64,000 nt of DNA from Anagrus nilaparvatae. Taxonomy: Eukaryota; Arthropoda; Insecta; Hymenoptera; Mymaridae. Shown piece by piece: positions 36,448 through 50,069 of the stretch. Where the stretch lies: contig JAKSXM010000238.1 of assembly GCA_022575985.1 (NCBI GenBank), positions 10,620,001-10,684,000 on the forward strand. The letters run 5' to 3'. The notes beneath the pieces were generated by a model, which did no database searches, was not told the origin of the DNA, and saw nothing but the letters and a program-made list of their open reading frames with translations. Position 1 is the first letter of the stretch. Each line of letters starts with the position of its first letter. The translations under genes were made by a program, and so were the position numbers.

Positions 36448-37326
36448 ATGGAGACACGTAAAAGACGTACTCTTAGTGGAATTTATGTAAGACCTCGAAA
36501 TTTGAATGATCGTAGACTGGCTCGTCAAATATTATGGAAATTGAAATTGCAAAAGTTAAAAAAAGGTGCAGCAAATTCTGTTGATGATTTTTTTACCTCA
36601 GTTACAATAAACAAATGTTTTCCAACTCAAGAATTTTCTCTAAATACATCTTATTTAAGGACTCTGTGTTTAGATTTTATATATTTACTAAATTCTAAGT
36701 ATAATCTTAATCTTGGAGATCTTGATATTGAAACATTTATTCTAGTTTCATATCTGCAACTTGAAACTAAGATATTTTTAGCTCAGCAAGGTTCAACACT
36801 TTTTAAAATTGATGCTCCTATTTCAAAATATGTTGAAACTGTAAGAAGTTTACTTGATGCTACTGCTGTTCCAATTTCTTTCTACTTAAAACAAATTGGT
36901 AAATTTAAATTTGAAAATCAACTTTACGTACCAAAATATATTACAGTTGATTATAAATCTTTAAGTGAAAACTCAAACATATCAATTAATGATTTATGTA
37001 CTCGTTACCATCTTTTAAAACAAAGAATTATTGGAGTAACAAATATTTTTTGTAGAATAAAATTTTTTGCTTGTGGAAGCGAAGCTCAGCTTGTTACATC
37101 TAATATTAGTAATTGGAATCCTGGATCAGTTGATGCAGAACATGATGTTTGGTGTAATAAAAATATAAATAATGACAATTTAAAAATTGGTGCCTGTTTT
37201 CAATTAGGTTTTAAAATGGAAGATAAGGACATGATTCGAAACTTGAAATTTAGATGTGTTAAATGCCTGATGTCACCTACACTTAAATTTAAAAATAATT
37301 TTTTGAAAAAATTTCAGCCTGAATAA
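36448..37326 (+). CDS. Unknown-family gene B
   Basis: An intact frame of 292 codons from the ATG at 36448. An ATG at 36433 would add five residues, but it lies inside the pyrimidine tract of a probable acceptor (GCTTATTTTAG|ATATGG), so I prefer the later start with a 5' UTR intron before it. The N-terminus is strongly basic (METRKRRTLSG...RRLARQILWKLKLQKLKKG), suggesting nucleic-acid binding or a nuclear signal; this is inference. Then come the family blocks QEFSLNTSYL, LVSYLQLETKI, PISFYLKQIGKFKFE, AQLVTS and DVWCNKNINNDNLKIGA. AATAAA at 37395 is a likely poly(A) signal. No family is recognised. Confidence 0.8.
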   Translation: METRKRRTLSGIYVRPRNLNDRRLARQILWKLKLQKLKKGAANSVDDFFTSVTINKCFPTQEFSLNTSYLRTLCLDFIYLLNSKYNLNLGDLDIETFILVSYLQLETKIFLAQQGSTLFKIDAPISKYVETVRSLLDATAVPISFYLKQIGKFKFENQLYVPKYITVDYKSLSENSNISINDLCTRYHLLKQRIIGVTNIFCRIKFFACGSEAQLVTSNISNWNPGSVDAEHDVWCNKNINNDNLKIGACFQLGFKMEDKDMIRNLKFRCVKCLMSPTLKFKNNFLKKFQPE

Positions 37327-38396
37327 GTCTTGTTGTAAATAACGTTAATTAGAAAATACAAAAAAAAGTCATATTTAATTATTTATTTTTGTGTAATAAA
37401 TTTTTTTATTGAATTTAATAAAATATATTTTTTTTAAAACTTTTATCTTTTATGTTTGCATTAATTTAATGAAAAGATAGGTAATAGTAATTTTTTTTGA
37501 TATTACAGTAAAGGGTTTAAAAATGTCAATGATAAACTAATTTACTCTATATCAATTTTAGATTATACAATATTTGAATTTTTTGCTGGATAAAAAACTA
37601 TGTCACCTTGGGGTTCTTTTATTCTTTTGTATAGATCATAAGCATGGAATTAGACTATCTCCATGGATCATAAGGACGGTCGACATGAATCGAAACTAGT
37701 ATAAATAGAATAGAGTGGGAGTTTTTTTTTTTGATTCTCGAGGCCCCTGGAAGACGGATCAACATTTTTTTTAGTTAAGAAAAAAGTGATGCGCAATAAA
37801 GAAGTATTATTTGCCCAATTTAGACCCAAGTTGAATATTTTACTTGTCTTTCGTTTTAATATTTCTAAAATTTCGTAGTCATAATATAAGAAATATTAAT
37901 GATAATCTTATTATTAAGTGTTTCTTTTTAAGCATTTTTTTTTGATCGAACGACGTTATTGTTTTTATAAAGATAAGGTATGCTACTTTTTATTAAAAAT
38001 TGTATTGATAGATGGAGCTAGTATACTAATTTTTATATGAATGTCTTGCTATTATACCGAAGCTAAAACTTCGCCAACTCGAAAGTATAAACATAAGAGA
38101 TAGCGGAGTTTTCGTTAGTGGTCTCAATACAACTATTATATGAAAAATCTTGCGAATCCTGGATTTGTAAAATAATAAAATTTTTTAAAAAATTTACGAT
38201 TACGACGGAAAATATTTTATTACTTTCTGATAGTGAGCACCTTTACAAGATTTTTTACATTTTAGTTGTGTTTGTCAGATTATAAATTTAGAAATAGATG
38301 CTTTTATTGCTTTATTGTTATTATTATACCCGCTGAAATCATTTTAAATTAAAATTTCATGATATTTTAATTTTTAAAATTCTATTTGCAGATAAA

Positions 38397-39350
38397 ATGG
38401 AAAATAATGTAGATCAGGACCATGATCAATTAGAAGACTTAGGCAACTTAAGTGAAAATAAAATAGATAAAAATGACAATTTCTGGAGTGCTGATTGTTT
38501 ATTCGGACGTGTAGATCCGCAAATTACCTATCCAGTAAAAGGATTTTCCTTAAACACAGCTTATCTAAAGGATTTATGTGAAGCAATTATTAAAAAACTT
38601 AAGCTGTTTGGTCACATGGTAATTTACAAAAATGATCTAGAAACTCTTACACTAGTTTCTTATTTACAACTTGAAGCAAAAATTTGGATGGCACAAAAAG
38701 ACACAGAATTTGCTAAATCTGATGAAGAAATTAAAAAACGCGTTGAAAAAGTAAAAACAAATCTGTTATCAACATTGTTTCCAATTTCGTTTTATTTAAA
38801 ACAAATTGGCAAATTTAAATACGAGCAGCAAGTTTTTGTCCCAAAATTAATAACAGTTACGTATGATTCAATAAAAGGTGGAATGCAAGGAAATATTAAA
38901 GAACGTGTTTTACTTAATTCATTAATTAACCGTTATGACAATTTTATTGAAAGAATAGAAAAACGTTTAGGAAAAGGTATTGCAGATATAGACTTTGAAG
39001 ATTCTAATGGAACTGTAGCCCAAATTGTATCAACTGCTAAAAGTAAAGAATTTTTTGAAATTTACGACGTTTGGTGTGATAAAAATGTAGATAAAGATAA
39101 TTTAAAAATTGGTGCATATTTTCAGTTTGGTTATAAAATGGTTAAGCATGATTTATTTCGTAAATCTGAATTGTCTTATATTAGAAGTTCACTGAATATT
39201 AATTTGAAAAAATCAATTGAATATGCTGTGGAAAAAATTAGCAATTACTGGGAATCTTGGGATTATGACAGTGGATGGGAATCTTCATCTGAATCAGTAA
39301 CCTCCTCTTCTGAATCATGTGCATCATCTGAATCATCATTTTATATTTAA
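38397..39350 (+). CDS. Unknown-family gene C, with acidic/serine tail
   Basis: An intact 317-codon frame with its ATG four codon positions from an acceptor (CTATTTGCAG|ATAAAATGG), the same position as in gene B. The N-terminus is acidic (MENNVDQDHDQLEDLG), unlike gene B. The core repeats the family blocks KGFSLNTAYLK, LVSYLQLEAKI, PISFYLKQIGKFKYE, AQIVST and DVWCDKNVDKDNLKIGA. Only this copy has a C-terminal extension of about 35 residues, rich in Ser and Glu (from SWDYDSGWESS), a possible casein-kinase-2 substrate tail. Exposed termini that diverge between copies around a conserved core suggest different partners. Confidence 0.8.
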   Translation: MENNVDQDHDQLEDLGNLSENKIDKNDNFWSADCLFGRVDPQITYPVKGFSLNTAYLKDLCEAIIKKLKLFGHMVIYKNDLETLTLVSYLQLEAKIWMAQKDTEFAKSDEEIKKRVEKVKTNLLSTLFPISFYLKQIGKFKYEQQVFVPKLITVTYDSIKGGMQGNIKERVLLNSLINRYDNFIERIEKRLGKGIADIDFEDSNGTVAQIVSTAKSKEFFEIYDVWCDKNVDKDNLKIGAYFQFGYKMVKHDLFRKSELSYIRSSLNINLKKSIEYAVEKISNYWESWDYDSGWESSSESVTSSSESCASSESSFYI

Positions 39351-41434
39351 ACCCATATTATAGTCATGTAACATCAAAGATTTTGCAAAAAATTAAATAT
39401 AATTTGAATTTCAAATAGACTTTGGTATTTTTTATTTATCGACTTACACAATCCTGATAATTACCAGTTGTATAATATAGCAATAATAGTAAACAACACA
39501 GAGTCGCTGATTGGCGGAATCTATGGTATTACGTATTAATTTTGATATATGGTCAAGGGAATATCGCAGAAATAAACCATCGATAGTCTAGTAATTAGTT
39601 GAACATTGCCTGTTTTCTCTCATTCTCAGTTCTGTATTATATCGTAATAAAAGCATATTGATCTGCCTACACTTAGACCCTAAATATTCTACAAATTAGT
39701 GTAAGGCGTGAGCAAATAATATGCACAGATCCCTCGAAAGACTTTCGGTCTGCGGTATGCAGATAATGAACTATTTATCGATTTGAATTTTGCAAAAATT
39801 TAAAAATTGTTTTATTAAGTAAATTATAATGGGAGAAACGTCGCCTGCTACTGCATGTAAGTGAAAATTACTCTTTTGGAATCTCGAAATTGCTCAGGAA
39901 AGTATAAATTTTATATACCAACTGTACGTGTGTTGTACACGAGGGAGCAATAAATTAGGAAAAGTGTATGAGAGAAAAACCGCTATTAACCGCAGTGAAT
40001 TGTGTAAAATAAAAAAGAATATAATTATTGTTGCACAAAAAAGATAATTTATTTATTTTATGTATTCGTCGCCAAATTGAAAAATTTTTATGGCTAAATT
40101 ATAAGTTTTGTAAAAAAAAATTTACATAAAAAATTTAAAAATAAATAATTTTTGTTCATGATGTGAATAAATTTGACATAAAAGAGGAAAATAATAACAA
40201 CTTAAGAAAATATTATTATAATAAACTAACTGTCGTTTTGAATAATTAAGTTGGGTTATACGTACTAACTAAATGAAAGAGTTTATTTTTCCTCTGCTTT
40301 TCATTGTATGTTGGTTTATGTCTAGTAAAACTAATTAATGCTGTTGGCCACGCGTGAATTTTACAGTGGCTAGTCATTGATCTAAAAGGGAGATAATAAA
40401 GTTAAAATTTTTTTATATCAATTTTTTTCTTGCTGTGCAGGGGGATTCTTATTTTCTTTTGGTCAAATCTGTATTTTTTAAAAATTAATTTTGTTTACAT
40501 ATTGCATTCTGTTTAAATTTTATCAGGACAATACGATTATTCAAATGCATAAAAACAGAGCTGTAAAATAGTTGTATTGTTTTTAAGGATTAGCTTTAAA
40601 AAGTAAAACATTACATAAGCCAGAAGTTTTATGTTATAACCAGGTCGTTAGTATTCTGATTAAATAACATTGTAGACTTTTAAAAAAAATCAAATAGTTC
40701 AAATTATCATATTAAAGGTACTTTTTAAAAAATCAATTTTTATAGATTATGTTCTATGCTTTTGTAAATATTATTATTGTTATTTTCCTGCCCAAAACTA
40801 ATAAACTATTCATATATACTTTGATAAATCATAAATAGCCCAGGCGCTAGAAATGTTAAATATTTAAAAAAAATATAAATGGATGGAAATGCATTTACCT
40901 AAATGGATTTTAAGCCCTATACCTCCACACAGGTTTAAATTAACGAATTTCATTTTTACATAATTATAGGGTAGCCGAAAGAATCATGGGAGAAAAGAGA
41001 ATTAATAATCTTCATACTATGCACCATATCTTAAGCTTATAATATTTTTCGAATAAGCTGCGATTTTTCACTAATGGCACACCAAAATGATTCTCTACAA
41101 CAAATTATTTTTATTGATTTTAATTTTACGTTAATTTAAAGAAAGGGGTTTATGTATTTTTAGGTAATAAAAAAATTTCAAAGGTTTTATTTATTTTTCG
41201 ATGGACAGTTTTGAGCAATCAAAATATAATATGTAATGTACAAGTGATGCCCAGTTTCAAAATATAAACCTCTCCTTGGATAACTTGTACAAATATTTGT
41301 GTACTGCAAAACATATTTTAGTTCAACATTCCCGAGCAGAATTGAAGTTTTCGAAGGTGCCATGCAGAGCCTGGGCAAGATGCACACCAAAATTGGATTA
41401 TTTTTTGAAAATTTAACCAATTAACAGCGAAATC
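39351..41434. other. Gene-poor sequence
   Basis: I see no supported exon or RNA gene. The minus-strand frame at 41187-41420 has a somewhat more protein-like composition (NPILVCILPRLCMAPSKTS) but no family or splice context. Confidence 0.4.
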
Positions 41435-41454
41435 GTACAATCCTAGGATTGTAC
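41435..41454. repeat. 20-bp perfect palindrome
   Basis: GTACAATCCTAGGATTGTAC reads the same on both strands, in an otherwise featureless region. Confidence 0.6.
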
Positions 41455-41607
41455 AATTTCGGAGAATGTACATAACATGAAATGAATGACAAGAATTTTA
41501 AATTTAATTGCTTGCTGCTTTAATAAATTCTATTTCCTCAAATACAATACGACCAAATTTAATAATACAACTTTCATACATACAAGTCATTTATACCAAA
41601 TATATAG

Positions 41608-41666
41608 CATCCAGTTCATCTGAGAAACCTCTTTCTACTCGTTCAGAAGGATTATCCGATAAACCG
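41608..41666 (+). other. Possible 59-bp micro-exon
   Basis: The sequence between an acceptor-like ATATATAG and a donor-like CCG|GTAATT reads SSSSEKPLSTRSEGLSDKP without a stop. Its base composition is more coding-like than its surroundings. With no neighbouring exon found, it is only a candidate. Confidence 0.2.
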
Positions 41667-44600
41667 GTAATTGCCTGCTAATACAAGCAGAGATTGTATA
41701 AGAACACAAACTCTCTTTCTATATAAATTTTCTCCCACATATAATACATTGATATTATTGTTATAAACACCTTCCCTATAAGCCCATTGGTGTAGTTATT
41801 TGCTTCTGTTATTCCTTGTCCATTTCCAGAACAAAAATAACAGCAACAGTATCTCCATAATTTATTACTTACAAAATGAGCATTTATCGGCTGTATATAC
41901 AAGACTGAAATTAACACTTACCCCTATTATACACAAATTGATTATTTTATTTATACGTCTCAGCTTGTGTTATATACTCACACTTAGAGCTTTTTTAATC
42001 CTGACATAAATAAAATTTATTTACTTTCTGTTATTTGATCTCATAATTTAATGAATTAAATAAATAAATAAACAGTTTTGACATATTGCACAAAAAATAT
42101 TGCATTTTTTAAGCTCGTGCTTTACTTATATATGCCAACATAAATACAGTAGTATCGTGAATAAATAGGGTTGACTATGAGGAAGGGAAAAACGAAGATA
42201 CCAACAGTTAAGGGGTTTCGAATTCACGTGAGGTCGTTCCTCTTTAAGTGTGTGTGCAATATTTATACACTCTGAATATTTAATCGATTTTTTTTTAGTC
42301 TCGTTTTAAATACAATCTTCCGTGTTTTTATTAAAAAACAACGATACAGGAATATTTAGAAGCTCGTTATAAATTTTCATGAGTTTCTGTGTCGCGTGAA
42401 GTTATTCGAAGATTGAAAAGATAATTTCGATAGGGGTAACTATGTTTGGCTGTATGTGTGTTTATGAACTTCCTGTAACATATAAAACATTTTATATTAT
42501 GAACATTTTTGATAGCACAAAAAAATACATAATGCGAAATGTCGTGTGCTGGGAGGTTTTAGGTGATTGAGGAAATGGGGATAACAAATTTTTTTGTTCG
42601 GTTTTTATTATAAGCGGGGGTACTTATCGTATCAGTTTATTCAGATTGGGATGGGCGTTAATTTAAATACTTGCTCATTTTTCAAATTTCCTGTACCCAA
42701 AAGTTTGACATTTCCTAAACAAAAATGAGTTTCTTGGTTTTGTCTCGTACAAGCTTTAATTTCCAAGAGCATGCTTGAAAGTAATCTGTGATTTGGTTTT
42801 AATGTGACAGTATAATAATAAATATTTTTTTAAAAAGTTAAGTCCATTATATTTTAGAAAATTTGAGTGATGTCCATTTTAATTCACACGCACAGAGTGT
42901 CATACATTTTAAATAATTTGACGTTTATTGCGTGTGGTTATTTTTCTTTATGATAGGAGCGTATAATTTATGAAAAAGTTTTAATGATTTGTTTTATTTA
43001 CATACACAGGCATATTATAATTGTATGTTTATATAGTCAAGTATGTCATTACATTAGTGAATTCCCAATTTTTTATAAAGAATCATACAAAAAAAATTTG
43101 AAAGGTCGCTTTTCTGAATAAAATCCAAATGATAAAAAGCTTTTCAATGCCAAAACTATACAAAATCTTCTACAATCACATACTTGGTTTAGCATGAAAG
43201 TATACGTCCTGGGTTTATATTTTGTTTACATGCAATATCTTGTAATGGTCAAGAGTCATATCACAAAAGTACCAAATAGAAATACAAAAGGCCAGACGTA
43301 CGTATATAAAAAATTTGAGTTTTATGCTCGATTGCCGTTCTAGTCTGCCGTATAATATTTTAAGTATATCTTTTTATGTAATGTCCAAATTCATTACGTA
43401 CATATCACTTATCACACACATACATACAAATATGAAAAACATTTTTACTTACTCGTGGTCAAGGCTTAAAAGAAAAAAATATCAAAGAGCTAACAGTAGT
43501 AGGGAATGGAGAAAGTACGAAAATGTATGATAGGCCTGACGGAAATAAATTTATGCATAAAGTGTGTAAATGAATGGAGAATTTTACGATTAGATATTTA
43601 CTTATTTAGTTATATTTATGAGAAATATGTTAATAACGTTCGATTTTATGTTTATGTATATTTAAATTTTTTATATTTTTTGTTTTGTATAGTAACATTA
43701 TGTGGTTTTACAAATAAGTACATTTTATTTTTCATAAAATATTTACATTTTTTATTTCTGTTTTTACAGTTTTGAAACGCTAATCAAAGATTTTTTTTCG
43801 CTATTAAAAAATTTTGTAATTTTTTTACAGTTACTGGAAATAAATTTACTGTATTTATTGTGAATAGGATTTAAATGGCATGCAGTCAAAAATTAGAAGT
43901 TAATATCGAGTATGCAAAAAGAGTTTTTTGATATTAATATAGAATTTATTCTGAATGAAACTTATTTCACAGCCTCATTTAAATTTCTAAAACGAATATT
44001 AATAATATAATAAAAATTTATTGTATTTTTGTGCATTTTTCTAGGGTTTTGAGGTTACTTGACCCCAAAACATTCGAAAAAAAGGCGGCAGATATAAAGT
44101 GACTTGAAAATTTTGGCAACAAATCCAAAAAAACCTGAATTTTGGAGTCAAGTATTCGATGTTTCAGCTAACCGCACACCCCTATTATCTGTTTATTTGA
44201 AAATAATAGAAATTTTTGATTAAAAAATTTTATGTTATACCCAACATTTTAGAGAAAAATTTAATTAAATCCAAAATTGTTTAATAAAATCAGAGTTTAA
44301 AAAAATTCATTTCACTCTAAAGAATAGCATATTTTTATTTATCTTCAAAAGGTTCATTTTATTTATTTTTATTTGATTCACATTTTATTAAATTTTTTTT
44401 ATTACAATTTTAAATTTATTTAGCTTTTACTAATAAAATATTTTTGTTCGTTCTAAAATTTCTTTTTTAACAAACATAAATAAATAAATTTATTTCTCTG
44501 AAATTCATACAGTCAGTACTTAATTAAAAATTTTCAAAGTTTCTCGTTTAAAAAAAATAATATGGTTGTTCTTTGTAAATTAAAAAAGAATATTTAATTA

Positions 44601-47600
44601 TAAATAAATTCATAAAGTATAAATTTTAATATAAAGTTCCTTTGTATTTTGTTTTTTAATTATAATTAAAATAATATTTGAAGTTGATATCTTTGATTAT
44701 TTCTTATTACAAAATAAGTTTTTATTCTATACACAAAAGCATTTTTGTATTCGGCGAATAATTAATCTTTGTAACATAATTATTGTTCCCTATAAATACT
44801 TATATTGTTAATCATCAAAAAAATTTATAAAAAAATATCAAATTTTACAGGGGATCCGAATCTGACGTAAGAATTTCATTTTGGTTAAGTAGTTAAGTGA
44901 AAAATTCAAAAATTGCTATATTTTACTTTTTAAGGACGTCTATTTTTGCTCTAGCGGTTTCAAAAAGCAATATCCCGTCGAATTTCGATCATCGAAGAAA
45001 AAATTTAAACCTAGTTCGAGACCTAATTAGAAGATTTTTCATTAATAGGCATTTGAGAGATTCAAGATCAAAAAAAATTTTTAACCCCAAAATCAGATAG
45101 CAAGAAATTTTTTATACAGATCTAAAAAGAAAAAAAATTTCCTAATACATGGCAAAAAAAAGAAAAAAAAGTAGGTCAGCTTTTCAAAAAAAAGGCCAAA
45201 AACACAAAAAAGGCTGCCAAAAATTGAGCTTTCGCTTTGGATTAGGCTGGTGACCTATTACTGGAATTGTTTTCAGTGAAAAATACTATATGGAGCAGTT
45301 TCAAAGATATTCGACAATCAGTTTCACTCTCACATCATTTAAATTTACCTCTTTACGTTTTAAGACGTTTGCAATAGTTGAAAAAAAAAAATTTGGCTGC
45401 CAAAACCAGAATTTTTTTCAGTGTAAAATTCATAAAATTTCTAATTTTTATATTCATTGCTAACAAAATATTCCTCTCTAAGTCTAAAAATATAAAATAC
45501 TAAATATTTTATTAAAGCAAAAAGAAGAGTAATTTTTTTTAAAACAAAGAAAAAATTTCAAACGAGCTTTTTTAAAATAAAAAATTTGTTTTTATGCATA
45601 TGCAGTGAAAGATAATAAAAGCTTTATGTAACAAAAAAGGGAAAAGAGCATCTATGCTGGATGATTTTACCTAAAAGATACTAAAAAATAACAAACAAAA
45701 ACTGCAAACAAAAGAGCGTCCAAATTAAGTCTTGTAAAACGTTTAAATCTGCTCTTGAGAGTTTAAGTTTTTACGTATTTTTGTATCAACAAATACAAGC
45801 TCATCATATTTAGAGATAAAAAAGGAACGCATGACAATATGAATTTTAGCTTTTCCACGTCCAAAAAAAAAAACGAATTTCGAAGCGCAAACTAAATCTC
45901 TGCAACACATGCTTTGTTTCCTAAAGGATCAGCTCATATTCGCCTATCCACACACACATTTTACCAATTTTTCTTTCCTTTATAAAAAATATTCAACCGT
46001 CTGGCTTATATTAAAAAAAGCCTCTATGCTAGATTTTGCAATATTTGTTTGTTTGAAGAGAACAAAACGCGAAAGACATAAAAATAAAATATCTGATATG
46101 CAAAGAGACAAAAATAATATATTATCGTCATAACAAACAAGCAGAGAAAGTCAAACGAGATAAAATTTATATTAAAGACGAAATTGCAATCTAGCACGAT
46201 TCTTCGATAAATAGTTTTAGGTCTGAGAATTTTTATTCAAAACCCCGAGGTTATTCTAATTCTTATTGCAAAAAAATGAATTTTCAGATTTCAAGATTAA
46301 TGGGCCTGTTTTTATCGTTTGCAATAAACAATGAAGTCGTTGGCTTTCAAAGATCGTGTATGTTTCTTGCATTAAGAGATTATAAAACTTTATGATATGT
46401 TGTGCGATTACTCCTTTGTTTCGAATAGACGAGAAAAAAAAAGTTAGTATAGTCTTTGTTCTAAAAATATTAAAAGTTAAATATTTTTTTGCCATTTAAT
46501 AACAAATTTAGCCATGAAATAATCCAATAAAAAATTACAAATAAACGTTATAAAATTACGACTTAAAATATAAAAAAAATTTACAATAAGGCGTTCATAA
46601 AAAAATCAATTTTTTTTACAAGTCTCTATTTAAATATGTATAAAAATTTTTTCAAGTTTATTAAAAAAGTTAGCTTTTATATTTACTACAATATTTGTAT
46701 AAAAAGTGTATTACATTTTATGCATGTTTATATTCCACTGAGCTCTTCTGCTTATCGTCTAAATTCTTATAAATTGTTTACATAGATAATGATATAGAAG
46801 TCTTGGGTTCGCATATTCGACATCAAGCACTATGTGCCTAAGTAAGTTTTTTTTTATATTTTACAAGATGATATATCGTTTATTTCTTTACCGCATAATT
46901 TTGACATACAAAAAGCATCGTTTAGCTTTTAAAACATAGATGGCGTTCTACTTTCTCACATAAAAAATGTAATCTGTAGGATATAATATAAGTGAGCGTA
47001 AAGTACAATTTAAATTATGATAATATCGCGATATTAAATTTTTCTTTATAAATACTGAATGTAACAAGGAATGTTTTGATTTTGCAAAGAATTAAATTTC
47101 TTAGAATTAGTTTTCAGCAATAGATATTTCTATGTGACTTATATTATTGGTAGTTTCAGTCTGCTGTTGGGGTATTATTCATCTGATGAGAAATCAAATG
47201 AGTCCAAATGCTTGGATTCTTTGATCAAAGACTCAGAGGTCAATTGTACATCCCAAGTTAGGGTACTTACCACAATAACTTATAAAATTTTAGTTGAATT
47301 ATATTCTATAATCAACAAAAGTAAATATTTAACTAGTATAAAAATATTGGTATAAACTTAACCTCATTGTTACGTTATTATTTATTTTGTTATCGTTTTT
47401 CTTCTTTTATTCAACATAATCATCACTTATCCAACATTTTTATCTATTAGCATGAAGATAATAAAGTATGAATAATAAAATAGAATCTTTCTTTTTGAAA
47501 AGTACATTAGTGAAACTCCATTAAAATTTTTCTGTTAGAAATAATAGACTCTAACTTTATTATTTGATTAAATAAAATATTTCATTTTTTATAGCGAGTT

Positions 47601-48089
47601 ATTTAATCGAATACTTTTAATATTCAAGTTCTACATTATTAAAAAGTCTATTTAAATTGAGCTTTTAAGAAAATTATCACATAAAATTTATAATTTGACT
47701 TTTACTATATTATTAAAACATGTATTCTTCATAAATTTTTTATTGTAACGTCTAGCCAAATAAAATCACACTTTTTAAATAAAAATTTTATATTTTCGTC
47801 TGGTTTATTATTTGTCTCGTCTCTTTTAAATTTCACTAATTGAATAAAAGTATTATATAGTAAACTAAAGAGTAGTAAATGACTAAAAAAAGTAGAAAAT
47901 TGCATGTAGACAGGCTAGACTAAAATACTGAAAATTTTCATTGTCTTCTTCAAACATCATTTGGTCAAATGAAGAACTTGTTCAAAAGCTATTGAGGATT
48001 TTCATTGTTGTATTTTCTGTGTATGAGTTTCAGTATTTTGTTGTTCAAACTATTAAATCGATATATATGTTTGATTGTGTAGGTTTTTA
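41667..48089. other. 6.4 kb of gene-poor AT-rich sequence
   Basis: I find no supported gene. A segment at 47148-47226, between TTTCAG and a weak GTCAAT donor, reads LLLGYYSSDEKSNESKCLDS and could be an exon, but this is weak. A diverged CACTGAAAAA-type MITE fragment lies at about 45341-45424. This could be part of a long intron of a gene reaching beyond what I can recognise. Confidence 0.4.
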
Positions 48090-48090
48090 G

Positions 48091-48232
48091 GCTGCTTCCA
48101 CACGGAGCGCTTTAAACACAAACTTAGCGTTAAATCTGTAGTTATATTACATATATGTATATACTACGCAATGTATTTTAAACACAGGTTTGAGATAACT
48201 TTGTGTTTAAAGCGCTCCGTGTGGAAGCAGCC
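48091..48232. mobile_element. 142-bp MITE, GGCTGCTTCCACAC ends
   Basis: The left end GGCTGCTTCCACACGGAGCG with the following CTTTAAACACAAA is matched by its perfect inverse at the right (TTTGTGTTTAAAGCGCTCCG...AGCC), leaving a loop of about 75 bp. TTA is found directly on both sides. A 3-bp TTA duplication with GG-starting ends fits PIF/Harbinger-type elements. Confidence 0.8.
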
Positions 48233-49134
48233 TTACGTATTATTATGTTATATTATAATAATAAACTTTTAATGAGTACTTAAAAAAAATTATTTAATGG
48301 GATTTATTTTTATTAACTGTATGCGCTTGTATAATTTTTAAAAAATTTTTATGATTTTATGAATATTTTAAGGATACTTAAAAAAATCATAATAAAATAC
48401 AAATTTATTTTATTTTATTGAATGAAAACTAGACTGAAAACTATATGGGACAATTCAGCTGGATAAACTGATGTGTATTTTATCATTTTTATTTTACTGA
48501 AATTAGGTCCAAAATGTGAAATATTTATGAAAATTTTGAGTTGTTTAGAATACTGGACTAGAATTTTTTTTAAAACAGTTTTTGCAGTTAAAACACTATA
48601 AGAGCCGGTGTTAAATTTCATATTTTTGTACGCAAATATCCATAAACTGGGCATGATAATTGACTAAAGGACCCACACCATTGGAATCCTAATACTTTCA
48701 CAAAAAACTGTACGTTCCTTCATTCAGAAATTTAAATAGTCAGAACGTGTTTAAATGGGGCTTAGGATTCATTTTTTTTGCTAAAATGGAAATATATCTA
48801 TGCAATTTCAGTTTGGGATTAACAAAAATCACAAACTTTCGAGTATCCGGTATGCTCCAATTTTTAGGCTAATATTAATAATTATAAACTAAATGAAACA
48901 GTTTTTTACCATTGGTTTTAGGTGGACTAACTCATATATATGATTAAAATAACTTTTTATTCACAAAACAGATATATTTTATATAATTTCGCTTATTTAT
49001 GCTTAAAAAAAATTGCGAAAAAAATTTTTTATATTTAGCTGTAGTATACGTTAATGAGTGCGAATATGAAAACGAAAATTGCAATAATATTGATATCGTT
49101 TCTACCCACTTGATATTTCATATAATACTAGCTG
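48233..49134. other. Intergenic, nothing recognised
   Basis: AT-rich sequence with no supported exon or repeat pair. Confidence 0.4.
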
Positions 49135-49505
49135 CCTCCAGCTCGCTTTGCTAGGGTCGGCACCCACCATGGGGACTGCGCCCCCTGGCCCTCTGTAACT
49201 TGATTTTTCCAAAAAAAGAAACAAATTACACCTTTTTAACATTTTTATTTCTTAGCGGTAATTTAGCAATCTTGAATTAATCGTAAATTTACAATTAAAA
49301 TCATAACTTTGCGACTATTTTGAAATTTTTTTTCCATTATTCTATTATAATGTCTTATAGGCTGATACTATTTTTCCAAATAGAAATTAATTGAAAAATT
49401 GCTATACTTATGGGTTTGCCATAATCTGTATACTTTGCTTGTAAACGTGTAAATTCAGTGGTAAAATAAAGTATCAAATAAAGTATTCAAAAATTTAGTT
49501 GTATG
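49135..49505. repeat. Interspersed repeat, copy 1
   Basis: It starts with a GC-rich head (GCCTCCAGCTCGCTTTGCTA, then CACCCACCATGGGGACTGCG). From GCCCTCTGTAACTTGATTTT to CAAAAATTTAGTTGTATG it matches 52013-52363 in the same orientation with many small changes. No coding sequence was found. Confidence 0.75.
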
Positions 49506-50069
49506 ACTCATTAACGCCGCCGGGGCGGAGAGTTTTGGAAATGAGCAAAAATAAGTATATTCCCTTATAGATAGAAGGCTAAAAACGAACACCAGATTTG
49601 TTCTAATATAGGTTTTTTAGGTCGCTGAACACGAAAATCGGAGTCATTTGGCAGAGAAATTGGGGCTTCACTTTTAAATTTGCAAAAACTACCCCCAAAA
49701 AGGTTATTTTTTTACATACTCGCACTTTGAGAATCTCAGATTTGCACCATACGGGTTTTTTGGGTCGCTGATCAATAATTTCGACTTCTTTTTCATAAAT
49801 AATTAAAATTTCACCCCTAAATTGGCTAAAACTAATCCTAAAAGGGGGTTTTTTGCTATTTTTGTACTTTAATTAGGTATCTTTAATTAGTACTTTAATG
49901 GCTAATTTTATTAGGAACATTATTATAATGAGTTTGATAGAGGTAAGTTCAAATTTTTATAAAAAATTATCAAAATAATATAACCTCAAACTTAACACTG
50001 TCTAATTATAATATTTAAAAACTTATTAAGCTTTTCATCCAGGAATAGAAAAAATATTAAGCTTTTTAT

